Part shown: positions 8,037-17,878 of the stretch, piece by piece
Position numbering within the stretch: position 1 is the first letter of the stretch
Layout of the letters: every line of letters begins with the position of its first letter
Assembly (NCBI GenBank): GCA_049889815.1
Contig: JBMHCR010000021.1
Coordinates: 124,001 to 188,000, forward strand
Reading direction: 5' to 3'
Source of the DNA: JBPOFY01 sp049889815
GTDB lineage: Bacteria > Verrucomicrobiota > Verrucomicrobiia > Opitutales > Coraliomargaritaceae
DNA: 64,000 bases
Translations under genes and position numbers: made by a program
The notes under the pieces: generated by a model
What the model was told of the DNA's origin: nothing
Database searches by the model: none
Seen by the model: the letters and a program-made list of their open reading frames with translations, nothing else

Positions 8037-8798
8037 ATGACAGATTCTACCAACGAACCCTTTGCACGCCCAGACAAACGTGCCGTCGATCAACTCCGCG
8101 AGCTTCACTTCGAAACCAGTATCGCACCCCACGCTCTGGGCTCAGTATTGGTAAGCTTCGGCGACACCCGCGTGATCTGTGCCGCATCTATCGACAATCG
8201 CGTGCCTGGCTGGATGCGTGCCCAGAAAGTCGAAGGCGGCTGGATGACTGCTGAATATTCAATGCTGCCCTACAGCACTCTAGACCGTAAAGCACGTGAT
8301 ATCAGCCGCGGCAAGTCCGACGGACGCACCATCGAAATTCAACGCCTAATCGGCCGCTCCCTTCGCGCCGTATTCGACCTCAAGAAGCTCGACGGCAAAA
8401 CCATCTGGATTGATTGCGATGTCCTGCAAGCCGATGGCGGCACACGCACCGCTTCGATCACCGGCGCATACGTCGCCGCGCAGATCGCCGTGCAAAGACT
8501 CATCGCAAAAGAAGAAATCGCGGAGAACCCATTCAACGACTCAGTTGCGGCTGTCTCTGTCGGCGTCTTTAAAGGCACACCGATCCTCGACCTCAACTAC
8601 CCCGAAGACAAAGATGCCACCGTCGACGCCAACATCGTCATGACAGGCACCGGAAAGTTCGTCGAAGTGCAAAGCTCCGGCGAAGAGGCCACCTTTAGCC
8701 GCCAAGAACTCGATACCCTCCTCGCACTTGGCGAAAAAGGTATTCGAAAGATTACCCAACTGCAAAATGCCGCAATTGCAAAAGGGATGAATGGATAA
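8037..8798 (+). CDS. rph: Ribonuclease PH
   Basis: Phosphorolytic 3'-5' exoribonuclease that trims tRNA 3' ends in the cytosol. It is 253 residues, the normal length. Family blocks are RPDGR-like RPDKRAVDQLR at the start, YSMLPYSTLDR, GRTIEIQRLIGRSLRAV (arginines binding phosphate and RNA), IDCDVLQADGGTRTASITGA (catalytic Asp) and ILDLNYPEDKDA. The ATG at 8037 follows the permease stop by 18 bp. Confidence 0.96.
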   Translation: MTDSTNEPFARPDKRAVDQLRELHFETSIAPHALGSVLVSFGDTRVICAASIDNRVPGWMRAQKVEGGWMTAEYSMLPYSTLDRKARDISRGKSDGRTIEIQRLIGRSLRAVFDLKKLDGKTIWIDCDVLQADGGTRTASITGAYVAAQIAVQRLIAKEEIAENPFNDSVAAVSVGVFKGTPILDLNYPEDKDATVDANIVMTGTGKFVEVQSSGEEATFSRQELDTLLALGEKGIRKITQLQNAAIAKGMNG

Positions 8799-9015
8799 AT
8801 TTTTTATCTAAAAGCGAGCTATTAAACCCGCAGAGCTTTTCAGGATACATATTCGGTGTTCAAGCCACGGATAGGTATAGATGCAAAAAGAGTGAGGTTC
8901 ACAACCACTACGCTAAAAGAAGGAACATTGGGAAATGGAAGCACTTGTGAAAATAGAAAAAATGGGCGGCCATACGACACCATTCGACAATCGGTTGAAC
9001 CACTGATGATCCCGT
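8799..9015. other. Intergenic region between convergent rph and hrpB
   Basis: AAAAGC (8810-8815) and GCTTTT (8835-8840) can pair across a 19-nt loop shortly after the rph stop, which could act as a weak terminator. The rest shows no supported gene; a short plus-strand frame at 8856-9107 runs into hrpB and looks like chance. Confidence 0.35.
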
Positions 9016-11574
9016 TCACCGCCACTCGTGTTTCGGATAACGGCCGGCTAGGTCTTTGCGAACGAGTTGATAGGCGCCCTTCCAGAAGCCATCGAGGTCG
9101 TCGGTGAGGTGTGCGGGGCGTTGATTGGGTGCGAGCAGCTCGACCAATAAGGGTACTTTGCCATTGGCCACTTTTAGACTATCTCCAGGGACATCGTAAA
9201 AGTCCTGTAGTTTGGATGCGATAAACGCGCGACCATCTGCTTCGTAGCGAATCTTTACGGGCTTGTGTCGGCGCGGCAGGTCCATGGTTGCGGGTGCATA
9301 GGTATCGATGTAGTAGTGCTGTTCAGGACTGATCCATTCCTTCACCCCCGGCAAGATGGGACGATCCTTTATCTCTTTATAGCTGACCGCTCCATGGCAG
9401 ATTTGCTCGATCAGGAGTAGTTTTGCCTCATCGTCGATTGCTGCGATCTCGGTTTCGGGACAATGACGCGCCAAAAAGTTAACCCTTGCGATCCATTCCT
9501 CAACCGAAGCATCCCAGGTCTTGAGATTCAGATTTCCAGCAACCACCTCGCTCGCTAGTAGACGTGCTGCAGTATCTATATCCGGCTTACCACAATCCAC
9601 TTCCTCCAAAATCAGATCACGAAAGCGGCGCTCTTTGCGACACACCACGCGACGAGCCTGCGCATCGTAGTGCGTCTGCGTGTCTTCGGAAAAGTCATTT
9701 GGAAACAACTCGCTCAGCCATTCGGCATCCACTGCAGTCGCCATACTGAGTAGAACCGTCACCTCACCTCGAACCTCACGCTCCTCAATCTCTGCAGCTA
9801 CAAATAAATCCGAATCGACGATACTCTCCCGCCGCAGCTCGCCCGATCGTCCATGCACCATACGGCAACAACGCGTGCCACGGTCGTTGCGTTTCGCGAG
9901 TTGATCCGAAAAGCCTGCCAACAAGCACTTGGCAATATTCTGCTCATTTGCTGAGTCGCCACCCTTCAAACCTCGCTGCTGCGCAACGCCCAACAACTGC
10001 TTCGCAACTACTTCTGCTTGCCGCGCTGCGACACCATGAATGCCCAGCTCGCCACACTCACGTGGGTTGAACTTCACGGAGCGTGCAAACTGCCACGCTT
10101 GCAGTTGCACAAAAAAGTCAGACCCCTCGTCTGCATAATCTTCGATCTGCCGGATCTGCTTCTGCCTAGTCTTTTTATCCCTCGATGCGCGGTAAATCGG
10201 TCTGCCCTGTGAGAGCGCGGCGATCAGTGCAACTACATCCAAAACGCCGCGCCGATCTGCCTCGATTAACATACGAGAATAGCGCGGATGCAACGGAAAG
10301 ACCCCCATGAGTTTCCCGTCATCAGTTAAAGGACCTTTCTTCTCAATCGCACCGAGATCAGATAACAAGACCTGCGCACACTCCAAGGCCTGTGCCGCTG
10401 GTGCCTCAAACCACGGAAACGACTGCGGATCTTCAATTCCCGCAGCAGCAAGTAGGAGCAGGGTCTCGGATAAATCCACACGTGCCACTTCTGCACTGTC
10501 GCACTCCGCTTTCGCCGCGTGCTCCGCCTCGCTCCAAAGTCGCAAACAAACGCCTGGCCCCGTCCGCCCTGCGCGTCCAGCACGCTGTTCGGCTGATGCA
10601 CGGCTGATCGGCTCAATCAAAATCGAATTGATCCCACGCCGTGGATCGTAGCGAGCGATCCGTGCCAGCCCACCGTCGATGACGGCGCGTACCCCTTCGA
10701 TAGTAATGGAGGTCTCTGCCACGTTTGTGGAAACAATGATCTTAGGGTGGTCGCCTCTAGAAACGGCGCGGTCTTGTGCCTCGGGTGACAATTCCCCGTG
10801 CAGCGGTAAGACCTCGTAAGGGCTCGCCTCTGGCAAGGTCTCCAATGCTTCAATCGTCTTTCGAATTTCAAATGCTCCGGGCATGAAGATCAGCATATCA
10901 CCAGTTTCAGCTCCCGATTTAGTATGCGAGCGAAATGCTTTGGCAGCCCGCTCCCAGACGGGTAGCGCGTCGCGATTCAGAGCCGCGCCCATAAAGGAAC
11001 AGTCGACCGGATACATCCGTCCGGATGCTTCAATCCGCGCACAGGGCTGCAGATAGCTCTCCAATCGCTCGACATCAAGTGTGGCAGACATCACGACCAA
11101 CTTAAGGTCGGGCCGTGTCGTGCGCATCGACTCGAGCGCAGAGGCGATGCTCAAGTCGCTGGTCAGATGTCGCTCATGAAATTCATCGAACACAATCGCT
11201 CCCACTCCTTTGAGTTGAGGATCGCTCAAAATCTGTCGCAGCAAGATCGCTTCCGTCACAAAGCGTATTCGTGTACTGGAGCTGACTACATTATCAAAAC
11301 GAATCTGATAACCAACCTCTTTCCCAAGCTCCACCGAGCGCTCGACTGCGACACGCTTTGCCAACATACGCGCCGCCAAACGGCGTGGCTGTAGCACCAC
11401 AATCTCACCCTCGATCCCAGCACGATCCAAAAGGACCTGCGGCACCTGGGTGGACTTACCCGAGCCTGTCGGGGCGCTCAGAACCACCCGTCCATATTCG
11501 CGCAAACCGTCAATAATCTTATCTGCGACCTCGTGGATCGGAAGGGCTGGTTGCACACCCATAGTTACCGCCAC
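9016..11574 (-). CDS. hrpB: ATP-dependent RNA helicase HrpB (DEAH family)
   Basis: DExH-box helicase of the HrpB type, 852 residues and full length. Motifs in order: Walker A GSGKSTQVPQ, motif Ia LQPRRLAARM, DEFH (motif II), SAT (MSATLD), STNVAETSITIEG (motif V) and QRAGRAGRTGPG (motif VI). These are followed by the winged-helix/ratchet part and the HrpB-specific C-terminal region. The cellular role is not firmly known. A GTG at 11574 directly abuts the stop of the upstream gene; the ATG four codons later (11562) is an equally good start. The pair is likely translated from one message. Confidence 0.93.
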   Translation of the reverse strand: MAVTMGVQPALPIHEVADKIIDGLREYGRVVLSAPTGSGKSTQVPQVLLDRAGIEGEIVVLQPRRLAARMLAKRVAVERSVELGKEVGYQIRFDNVVSSSTRIRFVTEAILLRQILSDPQLKGVGAIVFDEFHERHLTSDLSIASALESMRTTRPDLKLVVMSATLDVERLESYLQPCARIEASGRMYPVDCSFMGAALNRDALPVWERAAKAFRSHTKSGAETGDMLIFMPGAFEIRKTIEALETLPEASPYEVLPLHGELSPEAQDRAVSRGDHPKIIVSTNVAETSITIEGVRAVIDGGLARIARYDPRRGINSILIEPISRASAEQRAGRAGRTGPGVCLRLWSEAEHAAKAECDSAEVARVDLSETLLLLAAAGIEDPQSFPWFEAPAAQALECAQVLLSDLGAIEKKGPLTDDGKLMGVFPLHPRYSRMLIEADRRGVLDVVALIAALSQGRPIYRASRDKKTRQKQIRQIEDYADEGSDFFVQLQAWQFARSVKFNPRECGELGIHGVAARQAEVVAKQLLGVAQQRGLKGGDSANEQNIAKCLLAGFSDQLAKRNDRGTRCCRMVHGRSGELRRESIVDSDLFVAAEIEEREVRGEVTVLLSMATAVDAEWLSELFPNDFSEDTQTHYDAQARRVVCRKERRFRDLILEEVDCGKPDIDTAARLLASEVVAGNLNLKTWDASVEEWIARVNFLARHCPETEIAAIDDEAKLLLIEQICHGAVSYKEIKDRPILPGVKEWISPEQHYYIDTYAPATMDLPRRHKPVKIRYEADGRAFIASKLQDFYDVPGDSLKVANGKVPLLVELLAPNQRPAHLTDDLDGFWKGAYQLVRKDLAGRYPKHEWR

Positions 11575-12033
11575 TTAGTAGCCCTTTTGCTGCAATACTT
11601 CTTGGAGCTGCTCTTGGAAGGACTGCACGTCTTCCGGCGAGGGACGATACTCAGGATCATCGCCTGGAATCAGTCCAAGCTGCCCGGTGCTGGAAAGTTG
11701 CCAGTTTAAGGTCTTGCCATCGCTAAAGATCACGGAGCCGCTCACCAAGGAACCGGGGCGCATCAACGCGTCAACTTCGACGGTAACGCTGCCTTCGTCG
11801 ACGACTTCCGCCTCCGCAGCCTCAGCGCCGCCCTCTGTACCGCCGTCCTCGAACTCCTCTGGTTCCTCTGTCTCTTTGAAAGCTATATCCAAGTCGTCGA
11901 CCAAGAACCGTACATCCATGTATGTCATCGAGATAGAAAACTCCTCGCGTAGAAGAGCCTGCACCTGAGCGAGTGACTTTCCTTCAGTGATCCAAGCGGC
12001 AACCGAAGATTTTTGAGAATCTGATAAGTCCAT
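11575..12033 (-). CDS. Conserved-looking acidic protein of unknown function
   Basis: 152 residues, not assigned to a named family. Residues 1-55 form a helical domain (SQKSSVAAWITEGKSLAQVQ, then LREEFSISMTYMDVRFLVDDLDI) resembling a small helix-turn-helix-like fold. Residues 56-80 are an acidic Glu/Gly/Ala linker. The C-terminal 70 residues look beta-rich, with a TLNWQLSSTGQLGLIPGDDPEYRPS segment. There is no signal peptide. The stop touches the hrpB start, so the two genes are probably an operon. Confidence 0.75.
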   Translation of the reverse strand: MDLSDSQKSSVAAWITEGKSLAQVQALLREEFSISMTYMDVRFLVDDLDIAFKETEEPEEFEDGGTEGGAEAAEAEVVDEGSVTVEVDALMRPGSLVSGSVIFSDGKTLNWQLSSTGQLGLIPGDDPEYRPSPEDVQSFQEQLQEVLQQKGY

Positions 12034-12250
12034 GAGTTGAATTTGTTATGGTTTCTCTGCAAGAGGCAACGATAGATCCCTGCTTTTTTCATCAAAATCA
12101 AGAACATCCAATTTTACGAAACTAGAATACCAGTTGATCCTACCAATCATAGGTAGCAGCGTGCGTCCATGCGCTCCTCAAGCGGACCAGTAAGCTCGAA
12201 AAAAATGCAATAGCCACAGAGACAGGGCTCGCTACCTTTAAAATTGAAAC

Positions 12251-13660
12251 TTAAGCCCCTGCCTGCGACAATTGCTTGATTAGGTAATCTACGCCACGTT
12301 TCACACTGCCGTCCTGCTCCATGATGTTTTCGACCTGCTTGCAGGCGTGGATGACGGTGCCGTGATCGCGACCGCCAAAGGCGTCGCCAATCGATTTTAG
12401 CGGATCACTGGTCAAGGTGCGGCTAATATACATCGCTACCTGACGTGGGAATACGATATTACTGGTGCGGCGGCGGCCAATCAAATCACCGTAACGGATC
12501 TGATAATAATCGGATACCTTCTTCTGAATCTGCTCAACGGTCACCTTGCTCGCAGCTTCTTCGTGGAGCAGATCTGCAAGCAAACGCTCGACCGCTTCAA
12601 GCTCCAGCTTGCGATCAATGAGGGCATCGTAGCCAGCAATACGTGTAAGCGCACCTTCCATGCGACGGACGTTGCGAGACACACGTTTCGCTAGAAACTC
12701 CATGATGTCGGTGGCCAGATCGAGATTCATCGCGGCCGCCTTCTTGCGAAGAATCGCCACACGTGTTTCAAAATCCGGCGCCTGAATATCGGTGACCAAA
12801 CCCCATTGGAAACGAGAGATCAGGCGGTTTTCAAGGCGCTCAATTTCGTTGGCAGGACGGTCGCTTGCCAAAAAAATCTGGCGACCTGACTCAAAGAGAT
12901 CATTAAAAGTGTGGAAAAACTCCTCCTGTGTGCTCTCCTTACCAGAAAGAAAGTGGATATCGTCAACAAGGAGCGCGTCAAGGTTGCGGTAGTATTTGCG
13001 AAACTTGGCTAGCTTGTTCTCGCGAATCGCGTGGATGAACTCATTGGTGAATTTCTCGGTAGATACGTAAGCAATCTTAGCTTTGGGATTGTTCGCCAAC
13101 ATCTCGTGGGCGACCGCATGCATGAGGTGGGTCTTGCCGAGACCAGTCTCTCCAAATACGAAGAGCGGGTTGTAGGCGCGACCTGGGGCACTCGCCACCG
13201 CAATCGAAGCTGCGTGTGCAAGCTGGTTGCCCGAACCAACAACAAGGTTCTCGAAGGTATTTCGAGGGTTAAGGAATGTACGATGCTTGGGGGCCGCCTC
13301 TGAAAAACGTGAATCAGAGCGTGCCTCACGAGTATCCGCGATCTTCGCCATACGCTTATCATCACATACCGATGCCTCAAAATCTTCAGCTCCCTCAGTT
13401 GGAGGTTCGGCGACCTCGATCTTCACCTGAACAGACGTTCCAGCAAAACTGCGTGCCTGTTGCATGATCATATCAAGATAGTTGTTCTCTACCCAAATCG
13501 CGTTGAACTCACTGGATGCTGTGAGCACGATCTTGTTCTTTGTCTCCTCCTTACATTTGAGGTCGTGAAACCACATTTCGTAAAGATCCGCAGGAAACAA
13601 ATTTTTTAGCTCAAGATTGACGTTTTCCCATAGGGAAACCGAAGACGCGAAAGATGACAT
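12251..13660 (-). CDS. dnaA: Chromosomal replication initiator DnaA
   Basis: AAA+ initiator that binds DnaA boxes and opens the origin. It is 469 residues. Domain I (1-85) contains WENVNLELKNLFPADLYEMW. A variable linker follows (about 85-130), then the AAA+ domain with Walker A GETGLGKT (170-177) and Walker B LVDDIHFL (about 231-238). Domain IV carries the helix-turn-helix signature GGRDHGTVIHACKQVE near 430-445. It begins at the ATG at 13660, next to a region with one perfect and several near-consensus DnaA boxes. One of these is four bases upstream of the start, suggesting autoregulation. Confidence 0.98.
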   Translation of the reverse strand: MSSFASSVSLWENVNLELKNLFPADLYEMWFHDLKCKEETKNKIVLTASSEFNAIWVENNYLDMIMQQARSFAGTSVQVKIEVAEPPTEGAEDFEASVCDDKRMAKIADTREARSDSRFSEAAPKHRTFLNPRNTFENLVVGSGNQLAHAASIAVASAPGRAYNPLFVFGETGLGKTHLMHAVAHEMLANNPKAKIAYVSTEKFTNEFIHAIRENKLAKFRKYYRNLDALLVDDIHFLSGKESTQEEFFHTFNDLFESGRQIFLASDRPANEIERLENRLISRFQWGLVTDIQAPDFETRVAILRKKAAAMNLDLATDIMEFLAKRVSRNVRRMEGALTRIAGYDALIDRKLELEAVERLLADLLHEEAASKVTVEQIQKKVSDYYQIRYGDLIGRRRTSNIVFPRQVAMYISRTLTSDPLKSIGDAFGGRDHGTVIHACKQVENIMEQDGSVKRGVDYLIKQLSQAGA

Positions 13661-14146
13661 TATTGTGTAAAAGTAGAGAATTGTTCACAGCGCTATTTGT
13701 CAGTCGCGTGACAAATCAGAATGGCTGTTATTTTGAAAGAAAGAAACTGCAATATGAGACCGAAAATGGCAACTTCGGACTAGGTGATATCTAAGTCATA
13801 AATTAAAATACTCTAAATCAACGACTTAAGTAAGAAAATATGGGGTAATAAATTTATGGGTGGTTGAAAATAAAGCGTGTAGTGAAAATGGAGCCGGCGC
13901 GCGACCGCAGCCTTTAATTAAAAAAGTGATACACAGAACGCCTTTGCAAGGTCAACTTCTACACAAGTTATTCACATTCTATATCCGAATAACTTTTGCG
14001 AAAATCAGCATCCCACTGTCACACGCCCATGACACTTTCGTTAACCCCTGAAAAAGTGGAAGTTCTGGAATTTTTATAGCTCAAAAATATTCTAATCTAT
14101 TAGACGTTATTTTTTAGGAAAATAATTTTTAGCACACAAAAAAATT
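13661..14146. other. Candidate replication origin (oriC) with DnaA boxes
   Basis: Gene-free 486 bp between dnaA and hprK. DnaA boxes (consensus TTATNCACA): a perfect TTATTCACA at 13968-13976, and one-mismatch boxes at 13664-13672 (reverse strand), 13681-13689 (TTGTTCACA), 13927-13935 (TGATACACA) and 13957-13965 (TTCTACACA). Two of them lie 2 bp apart in tandem. AT-rich tracts at about 13793-13857 and 14070-14150 could be unwinding elements. In many bacteria oriC adjoins dnaA. Some of these boxes may instead only control dnaA. Confidence 0.55.
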
Positions 14147-15106
14147 TTAACTCAGTTTTGTCATGTGGGCGATCAATCGCTCATTGAATTCAGCAGCAGA
14201 ATCGTGCCCGATAACTTTAAGTGCTTGAATCATTGAAGCAACTTCCACCAGTCGCGCCATATCACGCCCTGGGCGCACCGGAATTTCCATAGTCGGTACT
14301 TTAATCTCTAGAATTTGCGTATGGTTTTCTTCGAGTCCTGTTCGCTCTTCGTTCATCCCAGGCGACCAGATTTTAAAGTTAATGATCAAATCAATACGTT
14401 TTTCAATACGAACCGAACGCACACCGAACAATTCGGCAATATTCAGGATTCCGAGTCCACGGCACTCCATGTAGCCACGACTCAATTCCGAACAAGTACC
14501 CATCAAGTCGCGATCGCTGAGTCGCTTAATGTAGGTTAAATCATCGGCCACCAAACTGTGTCCGCGCTCAATAAGCGCCAGCGCACACTCACTCTTGCCG
14601 ACACCACTTTCGCCGCAAATGAGGGTGCCGATACCTTTCACATCTAGCAGGGTGCCGTGTATATGTGTTCTAGGCGCAAACTTCTCCTCAAGAAGGATCG
14701 TCGCATCGGTCGAAAAGGTTTTCGATTTTAACGATGAACGAATGAGCGGAGTCTTATATTTATCGGCGAGTTCTTTCAGCCTTTTAGATGGCGCGAGACC
14801 TCGCGAAATGATAATACAGGGGATTTTACGCACAAAGAACTCAGTCATCACCTTGGTTTCTTCTTTCTCATCCAGATCGCGCAAATATGCCATTTCCCCT
14901 GCTCCTAAAAGCTGAATGCGCTTAGCTGCGAAATACTTAAAATACCCTGTGAGCGCCAGCGCTGGTCGGTTCAGGCTGCGCTCACGAATCATCAAATCCA
15001 AGCCAGCCTCACCAGCGACCAGATCCATCCCAAGCGACTCCTTAAAACTCTCGTAGAACTCGCGGACTGAGACCGCTTCAACTTGCTTGGTAGTTAAATT
15101 CTGCAT
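14147..15106 (-). CDS. hprK: HPr kinase/phosphorylase
   Basis: Phosphorylates and dephosphorylates a serine of HPr-type carriers, linking sugar status to regulation. It is 319 residues, normal length. The N-terminal domain (1-130) is followed by the Walker A loop GESGVGKS (165-172), LVADDL (186-190) and the signature MECRGLGILNI (about 213-223). PVRPGRDMARLVEVA near the C-terminus completes the family pattern. It lies 24 bp downstream of lptB and is probably cotranscribed; the rpoN and hpf genes often found between the two in other phyla are absent here. No PTS gene is in the window, so its partner must be encoded elsewhere. Confidence 0.95.
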   Translation of the reverse strand: MQNLTTKQVEAVSVREFYESFKESLGMDLVAGEAGLDLMIRERSLNRPALALTGYFKYFAAKRIQLLGAGEMAYLRDLDEKEETKVMTEFFVRKIPCIIISRGLAPSKRLKELADKYKTPLIRSSLKSKTFSTDATILLEEKFAPRTHIHGTLLDVKGIGTLICGESGVGKSECALALIERGHSLVADDLTYIKRLSDRDLMGTCSELSRGYMECRGLGILNIAELFGVRSVRIEKRIDLIINFKIWSPGMNEERTGLEENHTQILEIKVPTMEIPVRPGRDMARLVEVASMIQALKVIGHDSAAEFNERLIAHMTKLS

Positions 15107-15130
15107 ATTGGTAGCCTCACTTTAAGAATG

Positions 15131-15871
15131 TTACAGGTTGAAGTCTTCGCCCAGATAGAATTCGCGACTCTTCGGGTCATTGATCAAGGAGTCACTGGTT
15201 CCTTCTGCAAGCACCTTGCCTTGATGCAGCAAATAAGCGCGATCAACAATACTGAGCGTCTCACGAACGTTATGATCAGTGATCAATACACCAATACCAC
15301 GATCCTTCAGTTGGCGGATAATCTTTTGCACCTCACTCACACTAATTGGATCCACACCACTGAAAGGTTCGTCCATCAGCAAGAATTTTGGCTTCGTAAC
15401 TAAGGCACGCGAGATTTCCAAACGGCGTCGCTCACCACCACTCAGGGTGTAGGCTTTTTGTTTTGCCAAATGTGTGAGCCCTAGTTCCTCAAGGTGCTCC
15501 TTCACGCAATCATTGCGCTCGCTTCTAGCTAGGGGAAGCGTCTCTACGATCGCACGAATGTTTTGTTCGACCGTCAGTTTGCGAAAAACCGACGCCTCTT
15601 GGGGCAGATAGCCGATGCCCCTACGGGCTCGACGATACATCGGAAGCGGAGTGAGTTCATCCTCATTGAGAAAAACCTGCCCAGATGTCGCGGCGATGAG
15701 CCCCACAACCATGTAAAAGGTCGTGGTCTTACCCGCACCGTTGGGGCCTAAGAGGCCAACAATTTCTCCGGCACTAACGTTGATATTCACGCCATTCACG
15801 ACACGTCGTTTACCGAAGTCACGGACCAAATCACGGGTTTCAATTTTAGGAGTCACAGAACTGTCTGACAT
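15131..15871 (-). CDS. lptB: LPS export ABC transporter ATPase LptB
   Basis: ATPase that powers extraction of lipopolysaccharide from the inner membrane with LptFG. Visible motifs are Walker A GPNGAGKTT, Q-loop YLPQEASVFRKLTVEQN (the LptB-type hallmark), signature LSGGERRR, Walker B LLMDEPFSGVDP and the H-switch TDHNVRET. The ATG at 15871 (MSDSSVTPK) gives 246 residues, the family norm; a longer frame from 15916 adds 15 atypical residues. It sits just ahead of hprK. Presence of LptB implies a Gram-negative outer membrane with LPS. Confidence 0.93.
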   Translation of the reverse strand: MSDSSVTPKIETRDLVRDFGKRRVVNGVNINVSAGEIVGLLGPNGAGKTTTFYMVVGLIAATSGQVFLNEDELTPLPMYRRARRGIGYLPQEASVFRKLTVEQNIRAIVETLPLARSERNDCVKEHLEELGLTHLAKQKAYTLSGGERRRLEISRALVTKPKFLLMDEPFSGVDPISVSEVQKIIRQLKDRGIGVLITDHNVRETLSIVDRAYLLHQGKVLAEGTSDSLINDPKSREFYLGEDFNL

Positions 15872-15937
15872 ATATCCGATTGAGCAAAAACACTTGCTCT
15901 CCACACCGCAAACCAATCCTTGGGTATTTCTGAGTAA

Positions 15938-17878
15938 CTACCAATGGTTATAAACGCGTGTGCCCTGCTTTTTAATGACCTCAGGGTCGGGAATGAGTTC
16001 GGCAGGAATATCGATTTTCTTGTCGTCTGCCCCACCAGCGAAATTACTGATACTGTAGCTGTTTTGCTTCGACCAGTCTGCCTCGATGCGACCATCACCT
16101 AGGACGATAGTGCCGAGCTTCTGGCGGAACCACTCAGCAAGTTTCTGATACTCGTGAGTGGCGGCGACGTTTGCTCGTTCAAGCGGATCTACGCGCAAGT
16201 CATAGAGCGCCATGTGCACGTGCTTCGGATTTGTTTCCAGTGCCCAAAGGATGTCGTCATTCAAGAACGGTGCCTCGGCGACCGTCCGGCGGTCGCGAGT
16301 GCGCATCGAGAAGGCAAAATGGTCTGTGCGAAGGTAGGCACGGTGGCCACAAACCAAGTTCATCTCGCCAAGAATGTAATCACGCTTCACCTCCGGATTG
16401 GAATTGACCTCGGCGAGGTCGACCCCGTCCAAATAATCGTATGCAGGCGCGTTTACTTCGATACCAGCCGCCGCCATAATCGTCGGGGCGAAATCCACAT
16501 ACTCAACTAAATCGTGAACGACTGAGCCTGCCGGAAAGGCGTCCTGCTTTGAAGAGACTACAATCGCAGCACCATTGATGGACTGCTTCCAGGGGCCAAA
16601 CTTCGCCATAATCCCCTGCTCTCCCAAATGCCAGCCGTGGTCGCCTACTGTGAATACAATCACATAGTCCCGGCCTTGCTGCTTAGAGTATTTTTTAAAT
16701 GCTTCGACCGCATCACCGATCAACTCATCCCCATAAGCGGTAAAGGCATAGTAGTCGCGAATTGCCTGTAGTTTCTCCTCATCCGTCATCGAGTTCGTTT
16801 CACACTCATGAAAGATCCCCATCAGCTGATCCGGAAAGGTGCCGAGCTCCTCCGTGTCGAACGCTGGCAGCTTGTAATTCCGATCCATGAACATATCGCG
16901 GTATTTCTTCGGTGGCAGCACGGGTGTGTGTGGCAGGTGGAAACCTAGATTTATAAACAAGGGCTTATCAGCTTCTGGGCCCGCTACTTTCTGCCCCCAT
17001 AGCGTCTGATAGTTCTGGTCGGCATTCTGCAGGTAATTCTGCATCGCTTCTACAATCTTCGCATCGATGGTTTCGCCTGCTGGCTGAGGATTCATACCGC
17101 CAAGAATCAATCCCGTGTTGATACGGGTGTAAGCACGGAGAATATCAAACTCCTCCTCCACGCCCTCTTTAATTGCACGCTCTTCAAGTGTAAGCTCACG
17201 ATCTGCTTTGCTTAAAGTATACTCCTTCACCCTACCGTCTTGGTAGTAAACCGTTTCCTTGGCGTCTCGCCGATAAAGAATCGCATCTATCAAGCCGTAA
17301 GCGCCCGTCGAGCTAAGATCTCCAATACCGTTGCGCTCGAGGTCGCGACCGAAATCGATCACAAAGTCAAAAATATCAGAGCCGTCGCTGACATTACCTG
17401 CGACCTGGTCCTTCTGATCCAAACGCTCGCGAATGCTATAGTGGCGTTTACCGATCACAGCGGTGCCATAGCCAACTGACTTCAACTGTTGCGATACCGC
17501 AGGACGCACAAAGTCCATCTCTTGGTGCGTTGCCTCCCACGCATATTTGCCATTGCGAAACGGATACCTCCCGGTGTGCATCGAAGTTCGCGAGGTGCCA
17601 CATGCAGGCGAATTGCAAAATGCCCGCGTGTAGAGGACCCCTTCCTCAACCAGCTTATCGATATTCGGCGACAGCACATAGCCCAACTCGCTTTCGCTTT
17701 TGCCGATCGTCGCGCGATTGTATGCTTGAATCGAATCCGGACGATGATCGTCGGTTATGATCCAGAGAATGTTTGGTTGCGAAGCGCTCGCAGCAGGTGT
17801 TTGCGTGCTCGTATCAGCAGATCCAACAAGTGGAAGCAACACTACCAGTGAAGCAAAATAGGTTAGTGACTTAAGCAT
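15938..17878 (-). CDS. Exported sulfatase with altered active-site motif (CGTSR)
   Basis: Type I sulfatase of 646 residues with a signal peptide (hydrophobic 5-20). The N-terminal metal site NILWIITDDHRPDS is present. The activation motif reads C93-G-T-S-R97 followed by TSMHTGR, with Thr where formylglycine motifs have Pro (or Ala). The codon is ACC and unambiguous. It resembles the sulfatases at 32232 and 34150, which keep CGPSR, but stands apart from their operon, upstream of lptB. It could be a sulfatase with a relaxed motif, or one that is poorly matured. GDHGWHLGEQG and the C-terminal block with LGDGRIEADW match the paralogues. The substrate is unknown, probably a sulfated polysaccharide. 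Confidence 0.88.
   Translation of the reverse strand: MLKSLTYFASLVVLLPLVGSADTSTQTPAASASQPNILWIITDDHRPDSIQAYNRATIGKSESELGYVLSPNIDKLVEEGVLYTRAFCNSPACGTSRTSMHTGRYPFRNGKYAWEATHQEMDFVRPAVSQQLKSVGYGTAVIGKRHYSIRERLDQKDQVAGNVSDGSDIFDFVIDFGRDLERNGIGDLSSTGAYGLIDAILYRRDAKETVYYQDGRVKEYTLSKADRELTLEERAIKEGVEEEFDILRAYTRINTGLILGGMNPQPAGETIDAKIVEAMQNYLQNADQNYQTLWGQKVAGPEADKPLFINLGFHLPHTPVLPPKKYRDMFMDRNYKLPAFDTEELGTFPDQLMGIFHECETNSMTDEEKLQAIRDYYAFTAYGDELIGDAVEAFKKYSKQQGRDYVIVFTVGDHGWHLGEQGIMAKFGPWKQSINGAAIVVSSKQDAFPAGSVVHDLVEYVDFAPTIMAAAGIEVNAPAYDYLDGVDLAEVNSNPEVKRDYILGEMNLVCGHRAYLRTDHFAFSMRTRDRRTVAEAPFLNDDILWALETNPKHVHMALYDLRVDPLERANVAATHEYQKLAEWFRQKLGTIVLGDGRIEADWSKQNSYSISNFAGGADDKKIDIPAELIPDPEVIKKQGTRVYNHW

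Noticed and set aside
8856..9107. Plus-strand frame between rph and hrpB
   Set aside because: It overlaps the 3' end of hrpB, has no ribosome site or recognisable domain and looks like chance.
13860..14051. Plus-strand frame in the dnaA-hprK spacer
   Set aside because: It runs through the DnaA boxes, has no family resemblance and atypical composition; treated as noncoding.
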